DNA of 64,000 bases, taken from the NCBI GenBank assembly GCA_963815535.1, contig CAWFGS010000001.1:496001-560000 (forward strand), read 5' to 3'. The notes under the pieces are model-generated. The model was not told the origin of the DNA and made no database searches. It saw nothing but the letters and a program-made list of their open reading frames with translations. The DNA comes from CAWFGS01 sp963815535. Lineage in GTDB: Bacteria; Pseudomonadota; Alphaproteobacteria; Sphingomonadales; Sphingomonadaceae. Below are positions 35,511-47,181 of the stretch, in pieces. Position numbers and translations under genes: made by a program. Within the stretch, counting starts at the first letter, position 1, and each line of letters begins with the position of its first letter.

Positions 35511-38500
35511 ATGCCGTTTGCCCCCTTCGTCCCCTTGCGCGTCCTGTCATCCTATTCCCTGCTGGAAGGGGCGATCGATCCCAAGGATATCGCGAAACTG
35601 GCGCGGGAACGTGGTTTTCCTGCGATAGCGATATGCGATCGCAATGGCCTTTACGGTGCGGTCGCTTTTGCCGGGGCGTGCAAAGCGGCCGGTATTCAAC
35701 CGATCGTCGGAACCCTGCTGGGCGTGCGCGGTGACGATGCAGGCAAGCAGGTCGATTACCTGCCCTTGTTCGCTCAGGACGAGGCAGGATACGACAATCT
35801 GTGCCACCTGGTCAGCCGCGCCCATCTGGATCGACCGATGGAATTGGACCCGCATGTCACGCCGGACGATCTTTCGGGCCACACCGAAGGCCTGATTGCG
35901 CTGACCGGTGCTGGCGAAGGCGCGCTGGCACGGTTCCTTGCGGCGGGGCAAATGGACAAGGCTGAGGCCTGGATCGACAGGCTGACCGGCCTGTTCCCCG
36001 ACCGGCTGTATGTGGAACTGTCGCGGATGGGAGATGGGGAGCAGGACGCAGCGGAGGCGGCGACCATCGATCTCGCCTATGCGCGCAATCTGCCTCTTGT
36101 CGCGACCAACCCGGCGAAGTTTGCCGAACCGCATTTTCACAAAGCGCATGATGCCATGTTGTGCATCGCCAATTCGACCCAGATCGACGCGGATGAACGG
36201 CCCCGGTCGAACTATCAGCATTTCGTCAAATCACATCCGATGATGGACGAACAATTCGCCGACTTGCCCGAAGCGGTGGCGAACACCCTGGTCATCGCAC
36301 GGCGATGCGCTTTCGCGCCCCCCTATCGCGATCCGATTCTGCCGAGCCTGGCCGGCGATATCGAAGGGGAGGTAAAGCTGCTGGCGTCCGACGCGCGGGC
36401 CGGATTGGATGCGCGGTTGCTGCCTTACGAAAACCTTTCGGCAGAGGCGCGGCAAAGCTATTACGAACGGCTCGATTACGAGATCGAGATTATCACCGGC
36501 ATGGGCTTCCCCGGCTATTTCCTGATCGTTGCCGATTTCATCAAATGGGCGAAGGAGCAGGGGATACCAGTCGGCCCGGGTCGAGGTTCGGGCGCCGGGT
36601 CGCTGGTCGCCTGGGCGTTGACGATTACCGATCTGGACCCGATTGCACTGGGTCTGCTGTTCGAACGTTTCCTCAATCCCGAACGCGTGTCGATGCCGGA
36701 TTTCGACATCGATTTTTGCGAAACCCGGCGCGGCGAGGTGATCCGGTACGTTCAACAGAAATACGGCCATGACCATGTCGCCCAGATCATAACCTTCGGT
36801 AAGTTGAAAGCGCGCGCAGTGCTGCGCGACTGTGGGCGGATCTTGCAAATGGGTTATGGGCAGGTGGACCGCCTGTGCAAGATGGTCCCCAACCATCCGA
36901 CCGACCCGTGGACACTTCCGCGCACGCTGAACGGTTCGGCGGATTTCAAGCGCGAATACACGAACGACAACGACACGCGGCGGCTGGTCGATCTGGCCAT
37001 GCAGCTGGAGGGGTTCCCGCGCAACAGTTCCACCCACGCCGCCGGGGTGGTGATCGGCGACCGACCGTTGGCGCAGCTCGTGCCGCTCTATCGCGATCCC
37101 CGGTCCGACATGCCGGTGACGCAGTTCGACATGAAGCATGTGGAATCGAGCGGGCTGGTGAAATTCGATTTCCTCGGTTTGAAAACCCTGTCCATCTTGC
37201 GAAAAGCAACCGATTTGCTGGCGCAGCGGGACATCGAAATCGATTTGTTAAGCCTGCCCATCGACGATCCGCAGGTCTATAAACTGCTGCAATCCGGCAA
37301 CACGGTCGGCGTGTTCCAATTGGAATCGGAAGGGATGCGGCGGACATTGGCTGCTGTCAAACCGACCAGCTTCGGTGACATCATCGCGCTCGTTTCGCTC
37401 TATCGCCCCGGTCCGATGGACAATATTCCGCTGTTCGGCAAACGCAAGAACGGCGAAGAAGCCGATCGAATATCCGCACCCGAAACTGGAAAGCATCCTT
37501 GCCGAAACTTACGGCATTTTCGTCTATCAGGAACAGGTGATGCAGGCCGCACGCACGCTGGCCGGCTATTCGCTGGGGGAGGCGGACGTTCTGCGCCGCG
37601 CGATGGGCAAGAAGGACGCGGCGGAAATGACCGCGCAGCGCCAACGGTTCCTCGATGGATGCAAAAGCGTATCCGACATCGAAGCGGGGCAGGCGAACGA
37701 GCTGTTCGATCTGATCCAGAAATTCGCCGATTATGGCTTCAACAAATCCCACGCCGCCGCTTACGCCCTGCTCGCTTATCAAACGGCCTGGCTGAAAACC
37801 CATTATCCGCATGAATTCTATGCCGCCTGTATGTGTTTCGATATGCACCAGTCGGAAAAACTGGCGATTTTCGTGGACGATGCACGCCGCTATCCCGAAG
37901 CGATTGGCGGCCCCATTGCTATCGCGCCGCCGCATATGAACCAGTCCATCGGCGAATTTTCCGTTCAACAGACGGATGACGGGTACGCCGTGCGGTACGC
38001 CTTGGCTGGTATTCGCAATGTCGGCGGCAAAGCGATGGATGCGATCGTCACGGAACGGGACGAAAATGGCGAATTTGCCAGTCTGCAAGATATGTTCGAC
38101 CGATTACCGCAAGGGTCGATGAACCGGCGGCAGCTGGAAGGGCTGATCTGTGCGGGCGCGCTCGACACATTGGAGCCGAACCGCGCCAAGCTGTTCGGCA
38201 ATGCAGACATGCTGCTGGCCGTGGCGGAAGCGGCGTCGCGTGAACGCAATAGCGGGCAGGGCGGCCTGTTTGGAGGTGGCGATGGTGCACCGGCGGAACT
38301 TCGGTTGAAAGATGTCGCAAGCTGGTCGCGTGCGGAAATTATGGCCAAAGAACGCGAGAATTTCGGATTCTATTTCGCGGGCCATCCGGTGGAACAATAT
38401 CGCGAGGCGGCATCGGCCAACGGTGCACGCAGCTATGGCAGCCTGATGACCGGCGCGGTCGGCGCTGGCCCGGCCCAGGGCAGTGACGCGCGCACTCAGG

Positions 38501-39021
38501 CTACGATGGCAGCAATGGTCGAAACCGTGAAACGCGGCACGACCAAACGCGGCAACGACTTTATTCGCGCCGAGTTTTCCGACAGCACAGGCCAATTCAG
38601 CGCGGCGTGTTTCGAAGAAAGTCTGGTCGAAAGTTTCGTACGCTGGGTCGATGATGGGACTTGTGTATTGTTGACTGTCGAACTCGACCAGCCGAGCCCG
38701 GACGAACCGCCGCGCATCACCGTGCGCGGGGCGCGTCCGCTCGATGAAGTGCAGGTCGATGCGCGCATGGTGATGACGCTGGATATTCTGGGCGAAGCTG
38801 GGCTCGCCGACCTGAAACTTGCGCTCGCTCCTGGAAAGCCGGGACACGGAGAGGTAACGGCACAGGTCGTTTCAGCCGACGGTACACGGGCGGCGATACG
38901 TCTGGGCGCCGACTTCGCATTGGACGGCGATCTGGCAGAACGCTTGGCAAGCGTGTCCGGCCTTGCCAATGTGCAGATCAATTCGCGGCGGGCGGCGAGG
39001 CATTTGCGTCTGGTGGCCTGA
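35511..39021 (+). CDS. dnaE: DNA polymerase III alpha subunit DnaE (one frame break)
   Basis: The replicative polymerase catalytic subunit. Domains: PHP (FVPLRVLSSYSLLEGAIDPK; AIAICDRNGLYGAVAFAGAC), palm with catalytic aspartates (MPDFDIDFCETRRGEVIRYV), PGRGSGAGSLVAWALTITDL, fingers (GFPRNSSTHAAGVVIGDRPL; HVESSGLVKFDFLGLKTL), helix-hairpin-helix region (YGFNKSHAAAYALLAYQTAW) and a C-terminal OB fold (MAAMVETVKRGTTKRGNDFI). One extra base near 37459 (GGC-GAA-GAG-CCG expected) splits it. Corrected length is about 1169 aa, normal for DnaE1. The start at 35511 fits the family; an in-frame ATG at 35490 is also possible. Confidence 0.96.
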
Positions 39022-39045
39022 CACGCGGTTCGTAAGGAGAGAGCG

Positions 39046-40672
39046 ATGCCGGACCCCAAGACAGCCGCATTGGGCGCGATGCAGGACTGGACCATGCGCC
39101 TGACGCATGTGATCGATCATGCCGCGCGAGAGACGGGCGAACGTGAGATCGTAACGCGTTGGGCCGATGGCAGCGAAACGCGCACCGATTGGGCCGGCAT
39201 CCGCCGTGATGCCAAAAAGATGGCGAAGGCATTGCAGTCGCTAGGCATTCGGCCGGGCGATCGGGTCGCGACCCTCGCCATGAACCACGCGCACCATCTG
39301 GTCAGCTGGTACGGTGTGGCGGGGATGGGCGGCGTGCTGCACACCATCAACCCGCGACTGTTCGAAGATCAGCTGGAATATATCGTCAACCATGCGGACG
39401 ACCGCGTGCTGCTGTACGATGCAGCGTTTCAGCCCATCAGTCGATGCGATGCGCGATCGCTGGCCCGGCGTCGAACATTACATCTGCTACGATTCAAGCG
39501 ATCACGCGCCCGCTTTCACGGAATGGATCGGCAAGCAGGACGATGATTTCGAATGGGTCGGCGGGGACGAGCGAGACCCGTGCATGCTGTGTTATACCAG
39601 CGGTACGACGGGCAATCCGAAGGGCGTGTTGTATGAACACCGTTCCACCGTACTGCATGCGATTTCCGGTTTGCAGCCTTCCGCATTCAACTTCAACGCA
39701 GGCAGCTGCATGTTGCCCGTGGTGCCGATGTTCCACGCGGCCAGCTGGGGCCTTCCCTATGCCGGTGCGATGGCGGGGGTGAAGTTCGTATTTTCCGCCG
39801 TGAACGATCCGGCGGTGCTGCACGAATTGATGGAACGCGAAGGGGTCACGGACAGCGCCGGTGTGCCAACCGTCTGGCTCGCGCATTTTCAATATTGCGA
39901 TGCCAACGGTCTCGATCTGCCCAAGTTGAAAGCGGCGACTATCGGCGGTTCCGCAGCGCCGCGCTTCATGGTCGAACGGCTGATGAAGAACGGCACGCGC
40001 GTTCAGCATGCGTGGGGCATGACCGAAACCAGCCCGATCGGAACGCTGGGTGGGCCGACAGGCGATTGGGACAGTCTGACATTCGATCAGAAAGTGGACA
40101 AGACAGTCTTGCAGGGGCGGCCCGTCTTCGGCGTGGAATTGCGGACCGTCGATCTGGACGATCATGCCAAGGTTTTGCCGCGCGACGGAAAGACATCGGG
40201 CGCACTGCAGATACGCGGGCCGTGGGTCATCAAACGCTATTTCCGCAGCGAACGGGACGCCACGACGCCCGATGGCTGGTTCGACACCGGCGATGTGGGG
40301 ATTATCCACCCCGACGGCACGTTGCAGCTGACCGACCGGACGAAGGATGTCATCAAATCGGGAGGGGAGTGGATCAGTTCCGTCGAATTGGAAAACGCAG
40401 CAATGGGTCATCCCGACGTTGCAGAGGCAGCGGCGATCGGGATGCCACATCCCAAATGGGACGAACGCCCGGTCCTGTTCGTGATACGAAAGGATGGCGC
40501 GATGGTCGATGCCGACGACCTGAAGCGTTACCTGTCGGACAAGGTCGCCAAATGGTGGCTGCCCGATGCGGTGGAATTCGTGGATGATATTCCGCACACG
40601 GCAACCGGCAAGATCAGCAAAAAGGATCTGCGCGACCGTTACAGCGACTATGTTCTGGAGGGGGCGTCGTGA
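39046..40672 (+). CDS. Long-chain acyl-CoA ligase (AMP-binding family; one frame break)
   Basis: Activates a fatty acid with ATP and CoA. Seen: the P-loop motif MLCYTSGTTGNPKGVLYEHR, MLPVVPMFHAASWG, HAWGMTETSPIGTL, DGWFDTGDVGIIHPDGTLQL and the C-terminal lysine motif TATGKISKKDLRDRY. One extra base near 39438-39440 (CCC-ATC-GTC-GAT expected) splits the N-terminal 130 residues from the rest. Corrected length is about 541 aa. Substrate class (medium or long chain) is inferred from the family only. The stop overlaps the next gene. Confidence 0.92.
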
Positions 40673-41097
40673 CCACTTACATCGATCCGACCCGCGCCGC
40701 ATTCGATGCCTTCAAGGCTCTGCCCCGCGATCGACCGATCCATATGCTGAACCTGCTGCTGTATCGCGACGAGGCTGCGTATCCCGATGGCCACGAACAT
40801 GCCGCGAAGGGATGGACCGGACGCGAGGCCTATCGCGAATATGGGCGCACCAGCGGTCCGATATTCCAGCGCGTCGGCGGTTCGATCGTATGGCGGGGCG
40901 GGTTCCAGGCGATGCTGACCGGTCCGGAACGTGAATGGCATGACGGGTTCGTCGCACAATATCCCAACGCTGGCGCATTTTTGGAAATGGTGACGGATGC
41001 CGAGTATCGAAAAGCGGTCGTCAACCGGCAGGCGGCGGTGGAGGATAGCCGATTGGTCAGGTTCGAACCCGGCGAGGGCGGAGAAGGGTTCGCCTGA
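40669..41097 (+). CDS. DUF1330 domain protein
   Basis: 142 aa with a GTG start that overlaps the ligase stop (GTGA). Seen: RDRPIHMLNLLLYRDEAAYP, YREYGRTSGPIFQRVGGSIV and FPNAGAF-like PNAGAFLEMVTDAEYRKAVV, the ferredoxin-like dimeric alpha-beta barrel pattern of DUF1330. Such proteins have no settled role; coupling to the acyl-CoA ligase hints at a shared task in fatty-acid or xenobiotic use. Confidence 0.82.
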   Translation: MTTYIDPTRAAFDAFKALPRDRPIHMLNLLLYRDEAAYPDGHEHAAKGWTGREAYREYGRTSGPIFQRVGGSIVWRGGFQAMLTGPEREWHDGFVAQYPNAGAFLEMVTDAEYRKAVVNRQAAVEDSRLVRFEPGEGGEGFA

Positions 41098-41110
41098 ACC
41101 GCGATAATCG

Positions 41111-42198
41111 TCAGATCAGCCGCATCTGTCCGCCCAGTTCCGGTTTGCGGAATTTCGTGCAGTCGAGTTCGAACCGGCGATTGGCAATCCCGGCGCGTTT
41201 GCAGGCGACCTTGAAACGCGAACGAAACAGATCCGCCCAAACACCCGTCGGGCTGAACCGCGTGAAGAAGTCCGGGGTCGTTATCCTTCCCCTGCCGGAT
41301 CGAGCGCACGATGCTCATCACCTTACCCGCGCGATCGGGATAATGTACATCCAGCCATTCGCGGAACAGAGGCGATACCTCGTGCGGCAGGCGCAAGGGC
41401 ATCCAATTGACCGAGCGGTATGCCCAACGCCCCGACGCGGTCGACGATGCTTTCCATAAATTCGTCCGTGATGGCGGGGATGACCGGACTGATGGAACAA
41501 TGCGTCGGCACGCCGTTCTTTGCCAATTCCGCCAGCGCCGCCAACCTTTTGCCCGGTGAGGCGGCGCGCGGTTCCAGCAAGGTGGACAGCTTGGGGTTCA
41601 GGCTTGTTATCGAAATGCATACGAGGGCAAGCCGCTTGCGAGCCATCGCGACGAGCAGGTCGAGATCGTCCAGCACACGGTCGCTTTTCGTGGTGATTAC
41701 AACGGGATGCCTGGCATCGAGGCACACTTCGAGCACTTGCCGCGTTATGCGGTAATCGCGTTCGATCGGTTGATAGGGATCGGTGTTCGTTCCCATCGCC
41801 AGTGGTTTGGGGCGATAGCGGGGGCGCGCCAACGTTTCCGAAAGCAGCCGCGCCGCATCCGGTTTGGCGAACAGCTTCGTTTCGAAATCCAGTCCGGGCG
41901 AAAGATCGTGATAGGCATGGGTCGGCCGGGCGAAGCAATAGACGCAGCCATGTTCGCACCCGCGATAGGCATTGACCGATCGGTCGAACGGGATATCCGG
42001 CGACTGATTGAAACTGAGAATGGTCTTCGGCGCTTCATGCGTGACGGTGGTTCGCAGTTTGACCGGCGGGCCATCCAGCGCCTGCATCGCATCGCGCCAG
42101 TCGCCATCCATTTCCCGCGCCGCCAGTCCGAACCGTTCGGAAACGCCGCCCGATTGCGCGCCACGCCCACGAATCGGATCTGACGCGGCACGTTCCAT
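41111..42198 (-). CDS. PA0069/Rv2578c-family radical SAM protein (two frame breaks)
   Basis: A radical SAM enzyme of unknown reaction. The 4Fe-4S site is in NAYRGCEHGCVYCFARPTHA (C-x3-C-x2-C). Family features: LSFNQSPDIPFDRSVNAYRG, AMGTNTDPYQPIERDYRITR, HPVVITTKSDRVLDDLDLL, TSLNPKLSTLLEPRAASP, then after correction VNWMPLRLPHEVSPLFREWL and FKVACKRAGIANRRFELDCT. Extra bases on the plus strand lie in the GG at 41417-41418 and the GGGG at 41274-41277. Reconstructed 361 aa. The start MERAASDPIRGRGAQ is typical; two upstream ATGs are in frame. Confidence 0.88.
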
Positions 42199-42250
42199 GC
42201 GTGAGAACATAAGTGGAACACGGCGTGACCGCAACCCGCTTGAAGACCGA

Positions 42251-42790
42251 TCAGCGTTCCTGCAATCGCGGCATCAGATCGACGAAATTGCAGGGCCGGT
42301 TCCGACTGTCGAGCTGCTCCGCCAAAATGCCGTCCCATCCATCCTTCACCGCCCCGTTCGATCCGGGCAGCGCGAAGATGTAGGTTCCACCGGCCACGAT
42401 GGCACACGCGCGCGACTGAATGGTGCTGGTCCCGATTTTCGCATGGCTGAGCCAGCGAAACAGTTCGCCGAAACCCGGAATATCGCGCCCATCATGTTCG
42501 CAGCGCAGCAGTTCCAACGCTTCGGGCGTCACGTCGCGGCCCGTCAGGCCCGTTCCGCCGGTCGCCACGACAGCGTCGATCCCGTCATCGGCAATCCATT
42601 CGCCCAGCAATTCGGCGATGGCGGTCGCATCGTCTTTCACGATGGTACGCGCACCGATCCTGTGCCCCGCGTCGATGATGCGGGCGGCCAGAATATCACC
42701 CGAACTGTCATCCGCCGAACTGCGCGTGTCCGATACGGTCAGAACCGCGATGGCGATCGGGCGGAAAGTCAGCGCGGTGTCGATCGCCAT
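42251..42790 (-). CDS. moaB: Molybdenum cofactor biosynthesis protein MoaB
   Basis: MoaB/Mog-family protein that adenylylates or binds molybdopterin during cofactor synthesis. 179 aa, intact. Seen: AVLTVSDTRSSADDSSGDIL, GIDAVVATGGTGLTGRDVTP (molybdopterin-binding site), GSNGAVKDGWDGILAEQLDS. Placed next to the lytic transglycosylase gene with a gap of 13 bases; no other molybdenum cofactor genes are in the window. Confidence 0.95.
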   Translation of the reverse strand: MAIDTALTFRPIAIAVLTVSDTRSSADDSSGDILAARIIDAGHRIGARTIVKDDATAIAELLGEWIADDGIDAVVATGGTGLTGRDVTPEALELLRCEHDGRDIPGFGELFRWLSHAKIGTSTIQSRACAIVAGGTYIFALPGSNGAVKDGWDGILAEQLDSRNRPCNFVDLMPRLQER

Positions 42791-42803
42791 TGCCGAACGC
42801 CCC

Positions 42804-44561
42804 TTATCGCCCGGTGAGCGCTGGGAAGGCGGGCCATTGCCCCTCCGCCAGCGATTTGCGGCTTTCCGACGCGCCGCCCGCCTGCCGTTCGTACATCCAG
42901 TAATTCCGCAGCACGATCGCGACGTAGCCGCGCGTTTCCCAATAGGGGATGCTTTCCATGAACGTCAGCGCATCGTCCTGATCGCGGACTTCGCTGTTCC
43001 ACCGTTCGACCGGACGCAGCCCGGCATTGTAAGCGGCCATGATCTTCGGCAGCTTGCCCTGCGTCGCGCCGCTGTCGCGCAGCATGTTGAGATGTTCCTG
43101 ACCGAAGGCGAGGTTGACCTGCGGGTCGGACAGGTCGCGGGCATTGCCAGCAACCCCGATCTTGTAGGCATGGTCCTTCGCCGCAGCGGGCATGATCTGC
43201 ATCAGTCCGCGCGCGCCAGCGGGGCTGACCACGGCGGCGCGGAAGTTCGATTCCTGCAAAGTGTGCGCGTAGGCGAGTGCGGGATCGACTTTCCACCCGT
43301 TCACCGGCGTCCAGCGCGGCGCAGGGAAGCGCAGTGCAGGTTCCGATCGCGCGCCCTGCGGGGCGTTCTGCGACATCCACAATTGCGTGGACGGCAGACC
43401 CAGTTCGCGCGCCAGCCGCGACAGGGCGGCATATTCGCCCGCCGCGCCGATCTTCGCCTGGTGGCGCAATACATCATCCGCCAACCCCTCGCGCCCGATT
43501 TCGGACAGGGCCACCGCCGTTCGGATGTTTTCCAATCCGCGCAGGGCCTGCCAATCGTCCATCGTGAAGTCGGGCGTGCGCCCGGTCGCGCCCATCTGGC
43601 CAAGCTGTTCGCGAGCCAGCATACCGTACAGCGTGTCTTCCAACCGCGCCGCACCGCGCAGCAATTCCGCCGCCTTTTCCGGTTGGCGACACCGGATGTA
43701 GGATCGGTTGGCCCAGTAATATCCCGCCGCTGTCAGCTCAACATTCTGGGCATTGCGCGCTGCGCGTTCGAAACCGTTCGCTGCGCCCTCGCAATCGCCC
43801 ATGCGCCAGGATGCAAGGCCCGCGACCCAGTCGCCTTCCGCGACCCAAGCGCCCGATCCCTGGGCCACAGTGCGCGCCATCGCCAGCGCGGCGGCATCGT
43901 TGTTTTCGATGTAGTAGCTCCACGCCACCCGCTGCCGCCATTCCGCGCGCGCTTCACTGCTGAGGCCGGCGTCGATGCCATCCAGCAACACGCGTGCGCC
44001 GTCGGGATCGTCGTTCTTGATACGGTCCAGAATGGCGTTGCCGACCGAACGCGGGATGGTCCCGTCATTGACGCCGCGCGGCAATATGCGTTTCGAGATA
44101 TAACCTTGCGGCACGAACGATTGTTCGGGCGGCAGGTAGATATCGCTATCCATCCCGCGTCGCTGCCCCAGCCGATCCATCTGGCGCGCCTGCGGCAACG
44201 AATATCCCGCCGACAGCCATTCGCGAATTTCCTCCCCCTCGATCCGGGGGCTGTTGGCGTGCAGGTAATATTCGGCGCGGGCCACCTGCTGCAGCGGGCC
44301 GGCCGTGCGTTCGGCCAGCATCCGATCGACCGTCGACCATTCCTCCCGATCGATCGCCGCGAACAATGCGCGGTAATATTGGCGATCGGGATCGGTCAGG
44401 ATGCGCGGAACATTCGTGCTGTCGGCGCGCGCACGGAAATATTCGGCGGAACTGTTGGCGTGCGCGGCAGTCGGCAGTGCCATCGCCGCAACCGAAGCGC
44501 AGGCTATTGCGATCAGACCTTTGCGATGTGCGACGCTGCGCGAATTCGGGGATATTCTCAT
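42804..44561 (-). CDS. Soluble lytic murein transglycosylase (SLT family)
   Basis: Cleaves peptidoglycan glycan strands to anhydromuropeptides. 585 aa, intact, with a Sec signal peptide (GLIAIACASVAAMALPTAAH). A long helical superhelix (residues of about 60-410) precedes the SLT catalytic domain: AYAHTLQESNFRAAVVSPAG with the catalytic Glu, GLMQIMPAAAKDHAYKIG, LAFGQEHLNML and IMAAYNAGLRPVERW. The start MRISPNSRSVAHRKG was preferred to an upstream ATG at 44678, which lies inside the neighbouring gene. Four bases after the UDG-like gene, so probably co-transcribed. Confidence 0.93.
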   Translation of the reverse strand: MRISPNSRSVAHRKGLIAIACASVAAMALPTAAHANSSAEYFRARADSTNVPRILTDPDRQYYRALFAAIDREEWSTVDRMLAERTAGPLQQVARAEYYLHANSPRIEGEEIREWLSAGYSLPQARQMDRLGQRRGMDSDIYLPPEQSFVPQGYISKRILPRGVNDGTIPRSVGNAILDRIKNDDPDGARVLLDGIDAGLSSEARAEWRQRVAWSYYIENNDAAALAMARTVAQGSGAWVAEGDWVAGLASWRMGDCEGAANGFERAARNAQNVELTAAGYYWANRSYIRCRQPEKAAELLRGAARLEDTLYGMLAREQLGQMGATGRTPDFTMDDWQALRGLENIRTAVALSEIGREGLADDVLRHQAKIGAAGEYAALSRLARELGLPSTQLWMSQNAPQGARSEPALRFPAPRWTPVNGWKVDPALAYAHTLQESNFRAAVVSPAGARGLMQIMPAAAKDHAYKIGVAGNARDLSDPQVNLAFGQEHLNMLRDSGATQGKLPKIMAAYNAGLRPVERWNSEVRDQDDALTFMESIPYWETRGYVAIVLRNYWMYERQAGGASESRKSLAEGQWPAFPALTGR

Positions 44562-44565
44562 CGTA

Positions 44566-45381
44566 TCACTTATCCGTCCATTGCAGCCATTTGCGCCAGA
44601 ACCGTGACCGTTCGCCCGGCAGGTTCCGCAGATTGGCGATCGTTCGCGCCAGCATGATCGGCGTATTGCCGCCTTCATGAACGATTTGTGTCAGGTCACG
44701 CCCCTGATGCGCCGTGATGTGCGCGATCAGCGGCGGAATGTTCGCGCCCAGCACCAGAACCCGCTTCGGCTTCACCAGTTCGATGTGCCGGGCCAAGATT
44801 TTGCCGAACCCGGCCTCGCCAACCATGCCCCAGTCGATCGCCGGCACGACGCAGGGCAGGGCCGATGCGATATAGGCTGCATCGGGCGCGATCCCCATCG
44901 CCGACATCACCGCATCCAGCATGCGCCCGTCCGCCCCGTTCAGCAATCGGTCGGTATCGCCATCCTCCGGGCTTGGCACGATCACCATCAGATCGGCCCC
45001 CGCCGCGCCGCGTGGGGCAAGGCGGGCATTGCCCGAACCAAGCGACAAAGCAGGTTCGGTCAACCACCATTCGCCAAATGCCTCCAGCGAGTTCGGCAAA
45101 GGCGATGTGCCGTCCGCCGGATTGTCAGCATCATCGCCAACGATATTGGAAACCGTTTTTTTTGCGCGCAGCCGTTCGATCGGCGTTTGCGGGGGCAAGG
45201 CGGCTTTTTTACGCAGGGCGGCCGGCGGCGGCGGCATGGCGGCGTCACCCTTCGCAGCCAGCCAGGTCGTAGCGTCCGGCGCGAAATCGCAATCCACCCC
45301 GGCATCGTTCCACCACGCCAGAGCGGACGCCAGTTCGGCCTCCATCATATCGGGGATTGAAGCGGTTTCCTGGATCGCCAT
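44566..45381 (-). CDS. Uracil-DNA glycosylase-like protein (family 4/5 fold, no iron-sulfur ligands seen)
   Basis: 271 aa. The C-terminal half has the UDG4-like layout: LMVIVPSPEDGDTDRLLNGA, GRMLDAVMSAMGIAPDAAYI, ASALPCVVPAID, KPKRVLVLGANIPPLIA and RSRFWRKWLQ at the end. But the usual cysteines before the first motif and the GEGPG signature are absent (PSPEDGD instead). The N-terminal 90 residues are alanine/proline rich. It may be an alphaproteobacterial variant with altered chemistry or a non-catalytic relative. The fold is inferred from pattern only. Divergent from the ETF-QO gene. Confidence 0.7.
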   Translation of the reverse strand: MAIQETASIPDMMEAELASALAWWNDAGVDCDFAPDATTWLAAKGDAAMPPPPAALRKKAALPPQTPIERLRAKKTVSNIVGDDADNPADGTSPLPNSLEAFGEWWLTEPALSLGSGNARLAPRGAAGADLMVIVPSPEDGDTDRLLNGADGRMLDAVMSAMGIAPDAAYIASALPCVVPAIDWGMVGEAGFGKILARHIELVKPKRVLVLGANIPPLIAHITAHQGRDLTQIVHEGGNTPIMLARTIANLRNLPGERSRFWRKWLQWTDK

Positions 45382-45486
45382 ATCGGGAGCAAGCCTTGAC
45401 CTGCCGCGCCCCAGCAATCAAGGCTTTTTGCAGGCAAATCGGCGGGCGCGCCGAACCATTATTCGAAGCGAAGAAGGCAAGTAGGG

Positions 45487-47134
45487 ATGAGCGAACGGGA
45501 ATCGATGCCATGCGACGTTGTGATCGTGGGCGGCGGCGTTGCCGGCATGGCGGCGGCGATACGGTTGAAACAGATCAACGACGAACTCGAAGTCATCGTG
45601 CTGGAAAAGGGGTCCGAAGTGGGCGCCCATATCCTGTCGGGCGCGGTCGTCGATCCCAAGGCGCTGGACGAATTGCTGCCCGAATGGCGCGATATGGACT
45701 GCCCGATGGCGGAAACGCCGGTGACGCAGAACCTGCACTGGATTTTGTCTAAGGGGAAGAAATACGCAATTCCCCATCTCGCGATGCCGCCGTTCATGAC
45801 CAACAATGGCTGTTACACCGGATCGCTCGCCAACATGACGCGCTGGCTGGGTGAACAGGCCGAAGCGTTGGGGGTAATGGTGTTCCCCGGCTTCCCCGCC
45901 GCCGAAGTGCTGTTCGACGATGCGGGCGCGGTCGCGGGCGTCGTGACGCAGGATATGGGCGTCGCGGCGGACGGTTCGCACAAGGACGATTACCAGCCGG
46001 GCATGGAAATTCAGGCGAAATACACGTTTTTCGCCGAGGGCGCGCGCGGCAATCTGACCAAACAGATGAAGGAACGCTTCGACCTGGAGGCGGATTGCGA
46101 ACCGCAGGTCTATGGCCTGGGGGTCAAGGAATTGTGGGACATCGACCCGGCCAAACATGTGCCGGGGCAAGTCGTGCACACGCAGGGCTGGCCTTTGTCC
46201 GAAACGGACACCTGGGGCGGTGGCTTCCTGTATCATCAGGCGAACGGGCAGGTTGCGCTCGGCTTCGTCACGGCGCTCGATTACAAGAACCCCTACGTCT
46301 CCCCCTATCAGGAATTTCAGCGGTGGAAGATGCACCCCGCCATCCGCGAATATCTGGAAGGCGGCAAGCGGGTTGCCTACGGCGCGCGCGTCATCAACGA
46401 AGGGGGCTGGCAATCCGTGCCGAAGCTTGCTTTCCCCGGCGGTGCGCTGGTCGGATGTGCGGCGGGCTTCGTCAATGTGCCCCGTATCAAGGGCAGCCAC
46501 ACCGCGATGAAAAGCGCGATGCTCGCTGCCGAAAGCGCCGCCGAGGCGATCGGCGCCGGGGCGGAAAAAACCGAACTGAGCGACTTACGATGCGAATTTG
46601 CGGACAAGCTGGATCGCGACGGAGCTAAAGCTGGTCAAGAACGCGCAGCCCGCCGTGGCGAAGTTCGGCGGCGACGTCGGAACGGTTCTGGCCGGGATCG
46701 ACATGTGGATGCGGCAGCTGAAAATCGGTCTGCCCATCACCGCCAAGCACGAACCGGATTACGAACTGACCCAGCGCGCCGATCTGTTCCGCGCGCCCGA
46801 TTATCCCAAGCCCGACGGGGTTATCACTTTCGATCGGCTGACCTCGGTCGCCTATTCCTACACCAACCATGCGGAAGATCAGCGCAACCATCTGAAAGTT
46901 CGCGATCTGGAACTGCAGAAGGTCAGCGAGCTGGGCGTGTTCGACGGTCCGTCCACGCGGTACTGTCCTGCCGGGGTTTATGAATGGGACACCGAAGACC
47001 CGGCGGACCCGAAATTCGTGATCAATTCCCAGAACTGCGTCCATTGCAAGACTTGCGATATCAAGGATCCGAACCAGAACATTAATTGGACCACGCCGGA
47101 AGGCGGCGGGGGACCGAATTATCCCAACATGTGA
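45487..47134 (+). CDS. Electron transfer flavoprotein-ubiquinone oxidoreductase (one frame break)
   Basis: Membrane-attached enzyme passing electrons from ETF to ubiquinone during fatty-acid and amino-acid breakdown. Seen: the FAD-binding site CDVVIVGGGVAGMAAAIRLK, VLEKGSEVGAHILSGAVVDP, TFFAEGARGNLTKQ, GGALVGCAAGFVNVPRIKGS and the 4Fe-4S ligands in RYCPAGVYEW and NSQNCVHCKTCDIKDP followed by NINWTTPEGGGGPNYPNM. An extra T at 46585-46586 (GAC-TAC-GAT expected) breaks the frame. Corrected length is 548 aa, normal. Divergent from the UDG-like gene. Confidence 0.96.
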
Positions 47135-47181
47135 CCGCGCAAGGTTCTCGCACCCGCGCACGCATCGCGGGGGCGTTCCCG

